DNA from: AC-32 sp963719275
Lineage (GTDB): Bacteria; Actinomycetota; Thermoleophilia; Gaiellales; Gaiellaceae
Length of the DNA: 64,000 nucleotides
Direction: 5' to 3'
Assembly: GCA_963719275.1 (NCBI GenBank)
Contig: CAVRBT010000009.1
Coordinates: 127,427-191,426, forward strand
Below the pieces are notes generated by a model that saw only the letters and a list, made by a program, of their open reading frames with translations, was not told the origin of the DNA and ran no database searches. Positions 1-8,078 of the stretch are shown here, one piece after another (positions within the stretch are counted from its first letter, which is position 1; each line of letters opens with the position of its first letter). Made by a program: the position numbers and the translations under genes.

Positions 1-264
1 GTCACCGACCTCGAGCTCCGCGAGCGTGTTCTTGAAGGCGGTGTCGCGCATGCGCGTGCAGAGGCCGAGCACGCCGCGCTCGGTCGGCGAGGTGACGACG
101 GAGATGTGGCGGCGCAAGCCCTTCTCGTCCTCGTAGCCGCGATCGGGCAGCTCGACCCAGAAGTACTGCCCGGGCCGGAAGTCGACCACCTCGCCCTGCA
201 GGTCGAAGATCGCGAGCAGCGTCCCCAACGCGACCTCCCGCTTTTCCTTGATCAGCGAACGCAC
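1..264 (-). CDS. FNR-type flavin oxidoreductase, N-terminal fragment (cut by window edge)
   Basis: The visible 88 residues read as the start of a ferredoxin-NADP reductase-like FAD-binding domain: a beta strand with FDLQGEVVDFRPGQYFWVEL, then RRHISVVTSP, the RxxS/T pattern that holds FAD in this family. The family moves electrons between NAD(P)H and a partner such as ferredoxin or an oxygenase. The partner cannot be inferred because the NAD-binding half lies outside the window. The start is a GTG at 262-264. It lies 16 nt downstream of the stop of the MFS exporter on the same strand, so the two probably share a transcript. The family call rests on the FAD motif and the fold pattern only. Confidence 0.72.
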   Translation of the reverse strand, partial: MRSLIKEKREVALGTLLAIFDLQGEVVDFRPGQYFWVELPDRGYEDEKGLRRHISVVTSPTERGVLGLCTRMRDTAFKNTLAELEVGD

Positions 265-280
265 GCCGGGAGGCTATACC

Positions 281-1720
281 TCAGTCGGTTTCCGCAACGG
301 CGAGCGCAGGCGCCGGCTCGCCGTGAGGCTGCATCGGCCGGTCGCGGAGCAGCGCCACCGCGAGCCCGGCCGCAAGCGCCGAGAACACGCCGCCTACGAC
401 GAAGGCAAGCTGGTAGCCGGCGTTCAGCGAGGCCGCAGCCGTCTCGCCGCCGGTCTTCCAGGCCGCGAGGCTCGCCAGGACGGCGAGGCCCAGCGCCCCG
501 CCCATCATGAAGCCCGTGTTGACGACGCCCGAGGCGAGACCCGACTCCGCCGGCTCGACGTCGCTCATCGCCGCCATGAGCACCGGGTTCATCGCCATGC
601 CGACGCCGACCCCGAGCACGATCATGGCGGGCAGCACGTCGGTCCAGAAGCTCGCGTCGACCGGCGCGCGCGCGAACAGCAGCAGGCCGAGCGTGACGAG
701 GCCCATGCCGACGCCGATCGGGATCCGCGTGCCGTAGCGCATCACGAGGCGCGCCGAGAGCCCGAGCGAGAAGAGGCCCATGATGATGTTCGCCGGCAGG
801 AATGCGAGCCCCACGTGCAGCGGGTCGTACCCGAGCACGAGGCCGAGGTACTGCGCCGCGAAGAAGAACCACCCGAACATGCCGGCCGCCCAGAGAACTC
901 CCACTCCGTTTGCGACCGACACGTTGCGCCGCTTGAACAGGCGCAGCGGAACGAGCGGCGACTCGACGCGCGACTCGATCGCGAGGAAGACGCCGAAGAG
1001 GATGACCGCCGCCGCGAGGAGCCCGAGCGTCTGCGCCGACAGCCAGCCCCTGTCGTTGCCGTTCACGATCGCGTAGACGGCGAGCATCAGGGCGGCGGTC
1101 ACGGTCACCGCGCCCCACACGTCGACGCGCCCGCGGCCCTCTGCGGCCGGGCGGTCGCCGGGCAGCAGCGGCAGACAGAGCGAGAAGACCAGGATGCCGA
1201 CCGGGATGTTGACGAGGAAGATCCAGTGCCAGCTGAGCGCGTCGGTGAGCACGCCGCCGAGGAGCACGCCGATGCTGCCGCCGCCGGCCATCACGAACCC
1301 GAAGAAGCCCATCGCCTTCGTCCGCTCCGCCGGGTCCTGGAAGAGCAGCATCAGCAGCGACAGCGCAACCGCCGAGACAACCGCACCGCCGAGCCCCTGC
1401 ACCGCACGCGCGCCGATCAAGAACCCCTGCGAGGTCGAGAGCCCGCAGGCCAGCGAGGCGAGCGTGAAGAGCGCGATCCCGCCGAGGAAGAGCCGCCGGT
1501 GCCCGAAGAGGTCGCCGAGCCGGCCGCCCAGCAGCAGGAAGCCGCCGAACGTCAGCAGGTAGGCGTTCACGACCCACGCGAGCGACTCCTCCGTGAAGCC
1601 GAGGTCGTCGCGAATCGAGGGCAGGGCGACGTTCACGATCGTCGCGTCGAGAACGATCATCAGGTCGCCGAGGCAGAGCACGTAGAGGGCGAGCCAGCGG
1701 GTGCGTTGGTCGAGGGCCAT
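281..1720 (-). CDS. MFS drug:H+ antiporter, DHA2 (EmrB/QacA) type, 14 TM
   Basis: A 479-residue membrane protein with about 14 hydrophobic helices. It begins LYVLCLGDLMIVLDATIVNV, the DxTIVNVALP signature of the DHA2 drug-efflux branch. Motif A follows as GRLGDLFGHRRL, and motif C-like glycine-rich helices follow as GARAVQGLGGAV. The length matches the family. The expected role is proton-driven export of lipophilic compounds; the substrate cannot be told from the sequence. The start is the ATG at 1720, which directly follows a short intergenic space shared with the divergent STAS gene (1745). A flavin reductase gene lies 16 nt downstream. No TetR or MarR regulator is adjacent. Confidence 0.93.
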   Translation of the reverse strand: MALDQRTRWLALYVLCLGDLMIVLDATIVNVALPSIRDDLGFTEESLAWVVNAYLLTFGGFLLLGGRLGDLFGHRRLFLGGIALFTLASLACGLSTSQGFLIGARAVQGLGGAVVSAVALSLLMLLFQDPAERTKAMGFFGFVMAGGGSIGVLLGGVLTDALSWHWIFLVNIPVGILVFSLCLPLLPGDRPAAEGRGRVDVWGAVTVTAALMLAVYAIVNGNDRGWLSAQTLGLLAAAVILFGVFLAIESRVESPLVPLRLFKRRNVSVANGVGVLWAAGMFGWFFFAAQYLGLVLGYDPLHVGLAFLPANIIMGLFSLGLSARLVMRYGTRIPIGVGMGLVTLGLLLFARAPVDASFWTDVLPAMIVLGVGVGMAMNPVLMAAMSDVEPAESGLASGVVNTGFMMGGALGLAVLASLAAWKTGGETAAASLNAGYQLAFVVGGVFSALAAGLAVALLRDRPMQPHGEPAPALAVAETD

Positions 1721-1744
1721 TAGCTCCTTTCGAACGAGGTCACG

Positions 1745-2083
1745 GTGGTAGGACTTCCCTCCGGACTGGAAATCATCGGCCGGCCTCCGATGAGTTCCCT
1801 GGCGAAAAAGCGTCTTGTTTCAACGATGCTCCGACTCTCGTGCGACGTGGGTGCGCTGCCGGCGGACGGCGTCGCGCTGGACGCCCTTGCGCGCCTCCGG
1901 CTCGCTGCGCGCCGCGCCGGCCTGGAGCTGGAGATCTGCAACGCGCCGCACGAGCTGTGCTGCCTGATCAGGTTCACCGGCCTCGAGGAGGTGCTACGCG
2001 TCGAGCCGGAGCGGGAGGCCGAAGAGCGGGAAGAGCGCCTCCACGTCGAGGAAGAACGTGAGCTCGGCGATCCCGCCTCCTGA
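1745..2083 (+). CDS. STAS-domain protein (anti-sigma antagonist-like)
   Basis: A 112-residue protein from a GTG start. The core CDVGALPADGVALDALARL followed by LAARRAG and LEICNAPHEL and then FTGLEEVLRVEP matches small actinobacterial STAS proteins of the SpoIIAA fold. These bind anti-sigma or HATPase proteins; no phosphorylatable DS(S/T) motif stands out here. The last 30 codons (about 1994-2083) are antisense to the C-terminus of the sigma factor gene and encode a Glu/Arg-rich tail (EREAEEREERLHVEEE). From memory, close relatives carry a very similar tail, which suggests that the overlap itself is conserved. The start is uncertain; an ATG at 1793 is an alternative but would remove the first beta strand. 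Confidence 0.7.
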   Translation: MVGLPSGLEIIGRPPMSSLAKKRLVSTMLRLSCDVGALPADGVALDALARLRLAARRAGLELEICNAPHELCCLIRFTGLEEVLRVEPEREAEEREERLHVEEERELGDPAS

Positions 2084-2974
2084 AAGCTCGAGCACCTGCA
2101 GCGCCCACGGCTCGTAGCCGTCGCCCGACTCGCTCGGCTTGTACTGCCCGAACGCGGGCGAGCCGTTCGCCGAGACGACCGGGAGCACGCGCGAGCCCTT
2201 GCAGCCGATCCCCGGGCCGTTCCACCAGGTGAAGATGTCCTTGCGGCCGTCGAGCCAGAGGTCGAACGGCGGCATCGACTGGATCGCGTCCTCGTGGATC
2301 AACTCGGTGAGCGCGTCGAAGTCGTAGGCCTCGAACGCCGCCACGTAGCGCTCGAGCAGCTCGGGGTCGGGCTCGTCGAGGTTCGTCTCGGGCGAGAGGT
2401 CGCGCTCCTCCAGCGTCCCGCGCGCCCGCTGCAGCGCGCTGTTCACGGACGCGACGCTTGTCTCGAGCAGCTCTGCGACCTCGCTCGCCTTCCACCGCAG
2501 CACCTCGCAGAGGATCAGCACCGCGCGCTGCCGAGGCGGCAGGTGCTGTAGCGCCGCGACGAAGGCGAGGCGGATCGTGTCGCGCGAGGCGACCGTCTCC
2601 GCCGGGTCGGCGACACGCGAGTCCGGCACCGGCTGCAGCCACGGCACCTCGGGCGTGCGGAGGTTCTCGATGATCGGCTCCCCGGCCGGGCCGAGGTCCA
2701 TGGGCCGCGCGCGTCGCTCGCGCCCGTCGAGCATGTCGAGGCAAACATTGGTCGCGATCCGGTAGAGCCAGGAGCGCAGCGCCGACCGGCCCTCGAAGCG
2801 GTCGAGGCTCTTCCAGGCGCGCAGGAGCGTCTCCTGCACGGCGTCCTCGGCCTCGAACGGCGAGCCGAGCATTCGGTAGCAGTGCGCCGTCAGCTCGCGC
2901 CGGTGCTGCTCCAGCTCGGCGAACTCGGGCGTGCTCGCGAGGGTCGACCGTTCCACGACCGCCATCCTAGGCAA
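1994..2974 (-). CDS. ECF-like RNA polymerase sigma-70 factor, SigG type with SnoaL-like C-terminal domain
   Basis: A 326-residue protein. Residues about 20-90 form sigma region 2 (HCYRMLGSPFEAEDAVQETL, then RSWLYRIATNVCLD). Residues about 135-190 form region 4 (LQHLPPRQRAVLILCEVL, then SEVAELLETSVASVNSALQR). Residues about 205-326 form an extra SnoaL/NTF2-like domain (LLERYVAAFEAYDFDALTEL). In this SigG family the fused domain takes over regulation and often no separate anti-sigma gene exists, which fits the absence of one here. The 3' end overlaps that of the convergent STAS gene by 90 bp. A second in-frame ATG lies three codons inside the chosen start. Confidence 0.92.
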   Translation of the reverse strand: MPRMAVVERSTLASTPEFAELEQHRRELTAHCYRMLGSPFEAEDAVQETLLRAWKSLDRFEGRSALRSWLYRIATNVCLDMLDGRERRARPMDLGPAGEPIIENLRTPEVPWLQPVPDSRVADPAETVASRDTIRLAFVAALQHLPPRQRAVLILCEVLRWKASEVAELLETSVASVNSALQRARGTLEERDLSPETNLDEPDPELLERYVAAFEAYDFDALTELIHEDAIQSMPPFDLWLDGRKDIFTWWNGPGIGCKGSRVLPVVSANGSPAFGQYKPSESGDGYEPWALQVLELSGGGIAELTFFLDVEALFPLFGLPLRLDA

Positions 2975-3012
2975 GACGGTCGGGCCGCCGGAAAGTCATC
3001 GCGAGCAGCGGC

Positions 3013-3309
3013 CTAAGCCGCGATCGTCGGCGCCGCCGCAAGGCCGAGAGGTCGCTCGGCGAATGCCGGTCCGCTGTCCACCTCGTAGCAGGTGTTCAGG
3101 CTCGAGTCGCCGAGGACCGAGTCGACGTATTCCTGGACGGAAGCCACCGCGTCGGCCTCCCACAGGCACATGACAGCCGACCCGTCCGTGCTGGGGTAGA
3201 ACTGAAGCACACGCACTCCCGGCGGCGCGCCCTCGCCCCTCTGCAGCTTCTCGCCGCGCGGGAAGGCGGTCTCAGGGTTCCGGATCTCGTGCTGCACGAC
3301 CACGTACAT
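3013..3309 (-). CDS. Small alpha/beta-barrel protein (ABM-like superfamily), unknown function
   Basis: A 98-residue protein. The start ATG at 3307-3309 has a full Shine-Dalgarno sequence AAGGAGGT five bases upstream, which rejects the longer upstream frame. The sequence MYVVVQHEIRNPETAF, then VRVLQFYPS and VMCLWEADAVASVQEYVDS, has the beta-alpha-beta pattern of dimeric alpha/beta-barrel proteins. I know near-identical conserved hypothetical proteins in actinobacteria but no assigned reaction. It lies between the sigma factor and the TPR-LuxR gene, all on the minus strand. A 12-bp perfect palindrome (GCACGGCCGTGC, 3371-3382) lies 61 bp upstream and could be an operator. Confidence 0.82.
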   Translation of the reverse strand: MYVVVQHEIRNPETAFPRGEKLQRGEGAPPGVRVLQFYPSTDGSAVMCLWEADAVASVQEYVDSVLGDSSLNTCYEVDSGPAFAERPLGLAAAPTIAA

Positions 3310-3428
3310 GGTGACCTCCTTGTCGTCGTTGGGTGCCATGACGGTACGACGGCCGCGGCGGCGGCGCATCGCACGGCCGTGCCAACTTCCCGCGGAGGCG
3401 AGGAGTGGTCGTTTCGTGCCACAGCGCC

Positions 3429-5063
3429 TCAGATCAGCCGGCGCCGAAGGGCGAGCGCAGTCGCCGCCGCCCGTGACGACACGCCCAGCTTGGCGAAGAT
3501 GTTCTGCAGGTGGCGGCGGGCAGTGTGGTCGCTGATACCCAGAGCCTTCGCGATCTCGCGGTTGCTCTTGCCGGCTGCCACGAGGCCGAGCACTTCGAGC
3601 TCACGGGCCGTCAATCCGTATGGCTCAGCCACAAGCGCTCTCCCTCTGAGCGTGTCCACCCACGCCACATCGGGGGCGGCGCCCAGGCGCGACAAGATGG
3701 CCCGGGCAGCGTCGAGCTCGAACGTCGCCGTGTCGTCGTCGCCGAGCGCCCGGCACGCGAGCGCCAGCAGGACACGCGTACGGGCCGCCTCGTACGGTGC
3801 GTCGAGCTCGCGCCACTCCTCGCACCCTTGCCGTAGCGCCCGCAGCGCCTCCTCCGCGTCCCCCTCGGCAAGCGCGACCTCTCCCCGCGCCCCAGCCGCC
3901 GCAGCCCGCAGCAGGTCGCTGCCCTGCCGTTCTGCGATGCCTTCGAGCTCCCGGCAGGCAGAGCCCGCGGCCTCGACGTCGCCCACCGCGGCCATGATCC
4001 GCACGTACGCCGGGAGCAGCGCCGCGCGCTTCAGCGGCTGCGTCGTCTCGGCCGCCGCGCGCCGGATCGCCGCCGCCGCGGCATCGCGGTTCTCCTGGGC
4101 CAGCCGTAGCAGCGCAAGGCCCGGCTGTGGCTCGAGTCCGTGCTCCGTCGCCTCGCGGTAGGCGGCCTCGGCCGCTTCGAATCTCCCCCGCAGGCGATGC
4201 ACCTCTCCCTGGCGGTACGCCGCATGCCCGAGCGCCCGCTGGTTGAGCACGCCCGTCCTGAAGCGCTCGCCAACCTGACGGGCCTCGGCCAGGGCGTCTG
4301 CCCACTCGCCTCCCAGAGTCATGATCTCGGCGCGGTGGACCCGGCAGAGGCCCTGGTGCGCGATCATCTCGGGCTGCTCCGCGCACCACCGCGTCAACGC
4401 CGCGGTCCACTCTTGCGCGCGGCGCAGCTCGTAGACGTCGCGACAGAACGCGATCGTGTTGCAGTAGACGATGCCCGCGACGATCGGCGACAGCTCACCG
4501 GCGGTCACCGCCACCATCGTCTCGTCGACCAGGCGCAAGCCCTCGTCTGCGCGCCCCTGCCTCACCAGGGCGTGACCCTGCTCCATCAAGCCGATCGCGG
4601 CGAGGTCGTGGTCGCCGAAACGCTCACCGATCTCCACGATCTCCGCCGCCGTCGTCTCCGCCACGTCGAAGGCACCGCCGCCGGCGCGCTGCAGCAGCAC
4701 GGGAATCAGCAGGTAGCCGCGCTCGACGCAGTCGCCCTGGTGCCGCTCGAGCACGCGCTGTCCGCGCGCGAACCAGCCGGTCGCAGACGCCGAATCGCCG
4801 CGAAACATGAAGTTGTGACCGACCCACCACGCACACCGCGCTGCGCTAGGTGCATCCTCGGCGGCCAGGTGCGCGTGGTAGGCGCGCTCGAGCGCGCCCC
4901 GGTACTCGTCGTCGCGTCCGAGCATGTACGCGGACCGCGCGAGCAGCTCCAGCTCCTCGCCTTGAAGCGGCGCGGCATCATCCGCACGACTCAGCGACGC
5001 ATGAGCTTCCGCCCACGAGCCCGCCGCGCTCCGCTCTCGGCCCTCCGCGAGATCATCGGCCAT
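3429..5063 (-). CDS. TPR-repeat transcriptional regulator with C-terminal LuxR HTH
   Basis: A 544-residue protein made of a long alpha-helical TPR-like array (residues about 5-470) and a C-terminal LuxR/GerE helix-turn-helix (LTARELEVLGLVAAGKSNRE, then IAKALGISDHTARRHLQNIF). It has no AAA/NTPase domain at the N-terminus, unlike MalT or LAL regulators, and no receiver domain. The TPR part is clearly paralogous to that of the TPR-cyclase at 11255-13180 (shared patterns such as GWFA, EWT, CRVHRAEIM/CRIHRAEIM). The input may therefore be a protein or peptide bound by the TPR scaffold. The stop lies in the intergenic space before the small ABM-like gene. Confidence 0.88.
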   Translation of the reverse strand: MADDLAEGRERSAAGSWAEAHASLSRADDAAPLQGEELELLARSAYMLGRDDEYRGALERAYHAHLAAEDAPSAARCAWWVGHNFMFRGDSASATGWFARGQRVLERHQGDCVERGYLLIPVLLQRAGGGAFDVAETTAAEIVEIGERFGDHDLAAIGLMEQGHALVRQGRADEGLRLVDETMVAVTAGELSPIVAGIVYCNTIAFCRDVYELRRAQEWTAALTRWCAEQPEMIAHQGLCRVHRAEIMTLGGEWADALAEARQVGERFRTGVLNQRALGHAAYRQGEVHRLRGRFEAAEAAYREATEHGLEPQPGLALLRLAQENRDAAAAAIRRAAAETTQPLKRAALLPAYVRIMAAVGDVEAAGSACRELEGIAERQGSDLLRAAAAGARGEVALAEGDAEEALRALRQGCEEWRELDAPYEAARTRVLLALACRALGDDDTATFELDAARAILSRLGAAPDVAWVDTLRGRALVAEPYGLTARELEVLGLVAAGKSNREIAKALGISDHTARRHLQNIFAKLGVSSRAAATALALRRRLI

Positions 5064-5139
5064 CCAGTCCCGAAGTATGGAGCGACCGCGGCGACCGGGC
5101 CGACCGACGAAGGGAGCTCAGGAACGCGGCTTGGCCGCG

Positions 5140-5694
5140 CTAGTACCCGCGGTAGCCGCCCTTGCCGCTCTCGTTCGTGGTCGTTCCGGTACCCGTCATG
5201 CCTCCGGTGCCGCCCTGGACAGCGAGCGCGCCGGCCATCCCCGAGCTCTTGTGGTACCTGCAGTAGAACGAGATCGCGCCCGACTGCGGGATCGTCACCG
5301 TGACCTCGCCCTCATCGCCGGGCTCGAGGTCCTTGTCGATCCCCTGCGAGTCGACGGTGAAGGAATGCTCGGCGTTTCCCTCGTTCTTGAGCTCGAGCGT
5401 GACCTTTTCGCCCGGCCTCCCCTCGAGCACGGTCGGCTCGAAGTAGAAGTCGTCGAGCTCGACCTCGGTCTTGCCGCTGGCCTCCACGGACTTCGTGCCG
5501 TGGTTGTTCGCCTGCAGGCCGGCGACGGTCGTCGTCCCGCCTTCGCTCTCGCCCCCACCGCCGCCGCTCTCGGTGGTGGTGCCGCTCGAGCTGCTCGAGC
5601 CACAGCCGGCTAGGAGCGGTACGAGCCCGAGCGCCAGCACGGTCACGATCAGCGCACTGCGTCTCACGGGCAGCACTACGGCCGGCGGAGGCAA
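5140..5694 (-). CDS. Cupredoxin-domain lipoprotein (plastocyanin/azurin-like)
   Basis: The N-terminus has basic residues, a hydrophobic stretch and a lipobox (LVPLLAGC), so it should be a lipid-anchored extracytoplasmic protein. A Ser/Thr/Gly linker is followed by a cupredoxin domain (about residues 70-160) with likely type 1 copper ligands: His in AEHSF, Cys and His in FYCRYH, and Met in SSGM. A role in electron transfer or copper binding is likely. The C-terminal tail is Gly/Thr-rich. The start is uncertain: the longest frame begins with TTG at 5694 and GTG codons at 5676 and 5667 are alternatives. The gene starts a few bases after the stop of the gene at 5701-6213, so the two may be cotranscribed. 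Confidence 0.88.
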   Translation of the reverse strand: MPPPAVVLPVRRSALIVTVLALGLVPLLAGCGSSSSSGTTTESGGGGGESEGGTTTVAGLQANNHGTKSVEASGKTEVELDDFYFEPTVLEGRPGEKVTLELKNEGNAEHSFTVDSQGIDKDLEPGDEGEVTVTIPQSGAISFYCRYHKSSGMAGALAVQGGTGGMTGTGTTTNESGKGGYRGY

Positions 5695-5700
5695 CCGGAT

Positions 5701-6213
5701 TCACACCAGGCGAAACGACTGCGTGATCCAGTTGGTGTCCCAGCTCTCGCCGTCGTCCAGCGAGAACGCCTGCTGCCACGTCGCCGAGCTATCGGTGATG
5801 CCCTTCCACGTGAAGCGGACTCTCAGACCCACGCCGTCGATCACGTCCTCGCCCTCGAACAGGCCGACGCCGTTCCGGAACCGGCCCACGACCGGCGGAT
5901 CGAGCCGGCCCTGGCCGATGGACGACGCCCACCAGATTCGCCAGAGGCCCGTCCCCGGATCGAACAGCCGGAGCGAGAACCCCTCGAAGCCGGGCCGCCC
6001 GGGAAAGCGCGGCGCCTTGAAGGTGTCGACGTTCCCGAGGCCGCCGAGGATCGGCATGGCCTCGCTGTGCGACTCGAACTCGATCCAGTCCGCGTCGTCA
6101 CGAACCAGCAGGTTGGCGCGCTTGCGGTTCAGCTGCCGCCACCTGCCGTAGAAGAAGTCGAAGTCGTGCCGCCCGTCGCCGGTCTCGACCGGAGTCTCAG
6201 CACGCGCTGCCAT
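5701..6213 (-). CDS. DUF1579-like beta-barrel protein, unknown function
   Basis: A 170-residue soluble protein. Features are HDFDFFYGRWRQLNRKRAN near the N-terminus and many beta strands with WRIWWASSI and a closing ESWDTNWITQSF. This pattern (D-F-x-x-G-x-W near the start, alternating aromatic strands, ESWD near the end) fits DUF1579-type lipocalin-like proteins. No catalytic motif is visible. The start ATG at 6213 faces the WYL regulator gene across an 84-bp gap that holds half-sites of the likely WYL operator, so this gene is a candidate target of that regulator. The cupredoxin lipoprotein follows on the same strand. Confidence 0.78.
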   Translation of the reverse strand: MAARAETPVETGDGRHDFDFFYGRWRQLNRKRANLLVRDDADWIEFESHSEAMPILGGLGNVDTFKAPRFPGRPGFEGFSLRLFDPGTGLWRIWWASSIGQGRLDPPVVGRFRNGVGLFEGEDVIDGVGLRVRFTWKGITDSSATWQQAFSLDDGESWDTNWITQSFRLV

Positions 6214-6257
6214 CGGTCGCCTCCTCTCGTTCGCGGAAGAGCAAGGGTACGAGTCAT

Positions 6258-6298
6258 TGCGGTCAGTTTTTGTCCGCAGAGGTGCTTCAATGACCGCA
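6258..6298. promoter_or_regulatory. Three-half-site operator between DUF1579-like and WYL genes
   Basis: TGCGGTCA at 6258-6265 and TGTCCGCA at 6271-6278 form a 21-bp near-palindrome with a 5-bp spacer. A third copy, TGACCGCA at 6291-6298, is the exact reverse complement of the first and overlaps the start codon of the WYL gene. Binding here would cover the divergent promoters and the start codon, which fits autoregulation. The protein that binds is inferred from position only. Confidence 0.6.
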
Positions 6299-7260
6299 TG
6301 TCACGACCGGCGTCACGGCTGCTTGCCTTCCTCGAGCTCCTGCAGAGCCGGCTCGTCGTCGACGGCGCCTCGGCGGCGAGCGAGCTCGGTGTGAGCGAGC
6401 GGACGATCCGCCGCTATGCGGTCGCGCTGCATGACATCGGGATCCCGGTCGACGGCCAGCCCGGCGCCGGCGGCGGCTACCGGCTCCGCGCCGGGACGCG
6501 CCTGCCACCGCTGATGCTCTCGGACGAGGAGGCGGCCGCAACCGTGTTCGGGTTGGTCCTGGCCGACCAGCGCGGCCTGAGCGGCGCGGAGGGCGCGCTG
6601 ACGAAGATCGCGCGCGTGCTGCCTGACCGCCTCACGCGCCGAGTGCAGCGGCTGCGCGACGAGGTGCGGCTCATGGGCGAGCCGCATGCGGCGCCCGCCT
6701 CCAGCGAGACACTGCTCGTGATCACCGAAGCCGTGCGGCGGAAGCGCTCGCTGCGAATCGGCTACACGCGCCGCGACGGCACGCAGAGCACCCGCGAGAT
6801 CGAGCCGCTCGGCCTGGTCGCCCGGCGCGGGCGCTGGTACGTCCCCGCGCGCAATCGGGGCAGCTTCGAGGTGCGGACTTTCCGCGCGGACAGGATCGCC
6901 GACGCGGCGATCGGCGAGCCGGCCGAGCCGCCGGAGCCGGGCTTCGACCCCGTCGACCACGTCGTCCGGATGCTCGCCAGCCTGCCCTGGGCCTGGGAGG
7001 TCGAGGTGCTACTCGACGCGCCGGTGGAGGCGATCGCCGCGAGGATTCCCGCGACGCTGGCCGAGCTGGAGCCCAACGGCGGCCGCACGCGCCTGACGCT
7101 GCGGTCGGACTCGCTCGAGTGGGCCGCCGGCGTCCTCGCCGGCCTCGGAGCGGACTTCGAGGTCGTTCGACCGGATGAGCTGCGGGAGCACCTGGCGCAG
7201 CTCGCGGCGAGGCTCCTGGCCGGCTCTCAGCCGGCGAACCGCAGCCGCCGCGCGCCGTAG
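6298..7260 (+). CDS. HTH-WYL transcriptional regulator (YafY family)
   Basis: A 320-residue protein. The N-terminal winged helix (SRLLAFLELLQSRLVVDGAS, then SERTIRRYAVALHDIGIPV and the GAGGGYRL turn) is typical of YafY/DeoR-like regulators. The middle holds the WYL domain (LRIGYTRRDG, then EPLGLVARRGRWYVPARNRG) and the C-terminus the WCX domain. WYL domains sense ligands, often nucleic-acid or metabolite signals. The ATG at 6298 starts right at the HTH and is preferred over a much longer frame that would run through the divergent gene. The 3' end overlaps the degraded end of an NlpC/P60 gene on the other strand by 34 bp. Confidence 0.92.
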   Translation: MSRPASRLLAFLELLQSRLVVDGASAASELGVSERTIRRYAVALHDIGIPVDGQPGAGGGYRLRAGTRLPPLMLSDEEAAATVFGLVLADQRGLSGAEGALTKIARVLPDRLTRRVQRLRDEVRLMGEPHAAPASSETLLVITEAVRRKRSLRIGYTRRDGTQSTREIEPLGLVARRGRWYVPARNRGSFEVRTFRADRIADAAIGEPAEPPEPGFDPVDHVVRMLASLPWAWEVEVLLDAPVEAIAARIPATLAELEPNGGRTRLTLRSDSLEWAAGVLAGLGADFEVVRPDELREHLAQLAARLLAGSQPANRSRRAP

Positions 7261-7494
7261 AAGCTCGAGGAAAGCCAGCCGCGCAATCCGCTCCAACCAC
7301 ACCCGCGCGCCTGGATGGGGAGCGTGGATCACGGCTCCGTGGCCGAGGTAGATGCCAACATGGCCGAGTCCGGAGAAGAAGAGCAGGTCGCCTGGGGCGA
7401 GTGCCTTCGGGAGACGGGGCGCCCGTTTCTCGAGCGAGCGCCGCATCGTCGGATCAAGGCCGCAACCGCATGCGCCCCGACTGGCCCAGGCGGG
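7227..7494 (-). pseudogene. NlpC/P60 cell-wall peptidase remnant (5' truncated, frameshifted)
   Basis: The minus strand encodes LAPGDLLFFSGLGHVGIYLG and HGAVIHAPHPGARVWLERI, the PGDL-F and GHVGIY-G strands around the catalytic His of NlpC/P60 peptidases. The upstream part with the catalytic Cys is absent: a TGA lies at 7495-7497 in frame. Near the 3' end the frame must shift by one base, at about 7266-7270, to recover the normal ending SSSFYGARRLRFAG and its stop at 7227-7229. The gene is therefore both truncated and frameshifted. A sequencing error could explain the shift but not the missing N-terminus. Confidence 0.7.
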
Positions 7495-7743
7495 TCAAAA
7501 ATCGGGCGTGCTTAACAGCGTCGCGAGGCAGCGGCCACACTTCTTAGTCACTCCAATAGAGAGCGAAAGATGCTGGGCGGAGCCGTTCTGAGAGATGAGC
7601 GCCGAGCCCGTCGCGCTGATCCCGCGTTCGGCGTACCCGCTCCGCCCCGTCAGTAGTTTCGACCCAGCGGTCTTCAGTGCCCGCGCGGATGTCGGTCGAG
7701 TCGCGGGGGGCCATAGTGTCTCCCTCGACGAAGGGAGGCTGAC

Positions 7744-7905
7744 ATGCAAGCGCTGATGATTCTCATCGTGCTCGCGTTCGTCGTCGGAGTCGGGGCCGTG
7801 ATCGTCTGGGCGCTCTTCGAGATGAGCCCGTATGCGCACCACGTCGATCAGTTCCGCGATCCCGTCACCGGTCGACAGCGCGGCGAGAGCCCACATCTCG
7901 AGTAG
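7744..7905 (+). CDS. Small single-TM protein, 53 aa
   Basis: ATG at 7744 with a strong Shine-Dalgarno (AAGGGAGG) a few bases upstream. The product has one hydrophobic helix (MILIVLAFVVGVGAVIVWAL) followed by a short polar tail ending in RGESPHLE. This is the layout of small one-pass membrane proteins; no family was recognised. The region on both sides holds only gene remnants, so the gene may be what is left of a longer locus. The ribosome-binding site and clean helix argue that it is translated. Confidence 0.55.
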   Translation: MQALMILIVLAFVVGVGAVIVWALFEMSPYAHHVDQFRDPVTGRQRGESPHLE

Positions 7906-7913
7906 CAGCCCCT

Positions 7914-8078
7914 AGAGAACTCGTCTTCCACTTCCCGGAGTGCGCGGAGCGGGAGTTCGGCGTGGACTAAGTCCCCGACGGCCGGGCTATCGCGGAGCTG
8001 CCTTCGGCTGCAAAGGTGCAGCTAGCCGGCCGACCGTTCCCGATTCTCTACCGGGGCAAGCAGGTCATCCAGTTGTGA
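7914..8078 (+). pseudogene. Decayed reading frame with internal stop, unknown family
   Basis: One frame reads ELVFHFPECAEREFGVD, then a TAA at 7968-7970, then VPDGRAIAELPSAAKVQLAG and RPFPILYRGKQVIQL up to TGA at 8076. Both halves look protein-like and are in the same frame, with no usable start codon. I read it as a remnant of a small gene disrupted by a stop. The family is not recognised. Confidence 0.35.

Noticed and set aside
248..1723. Long plus-strand open frame across the MFS gene
   Set aside because: It is the antisense of a clear 14-TM transporter. Its product is very rich in Arg, Glu and His, as expected from reading high-GC coding DNA backwards.
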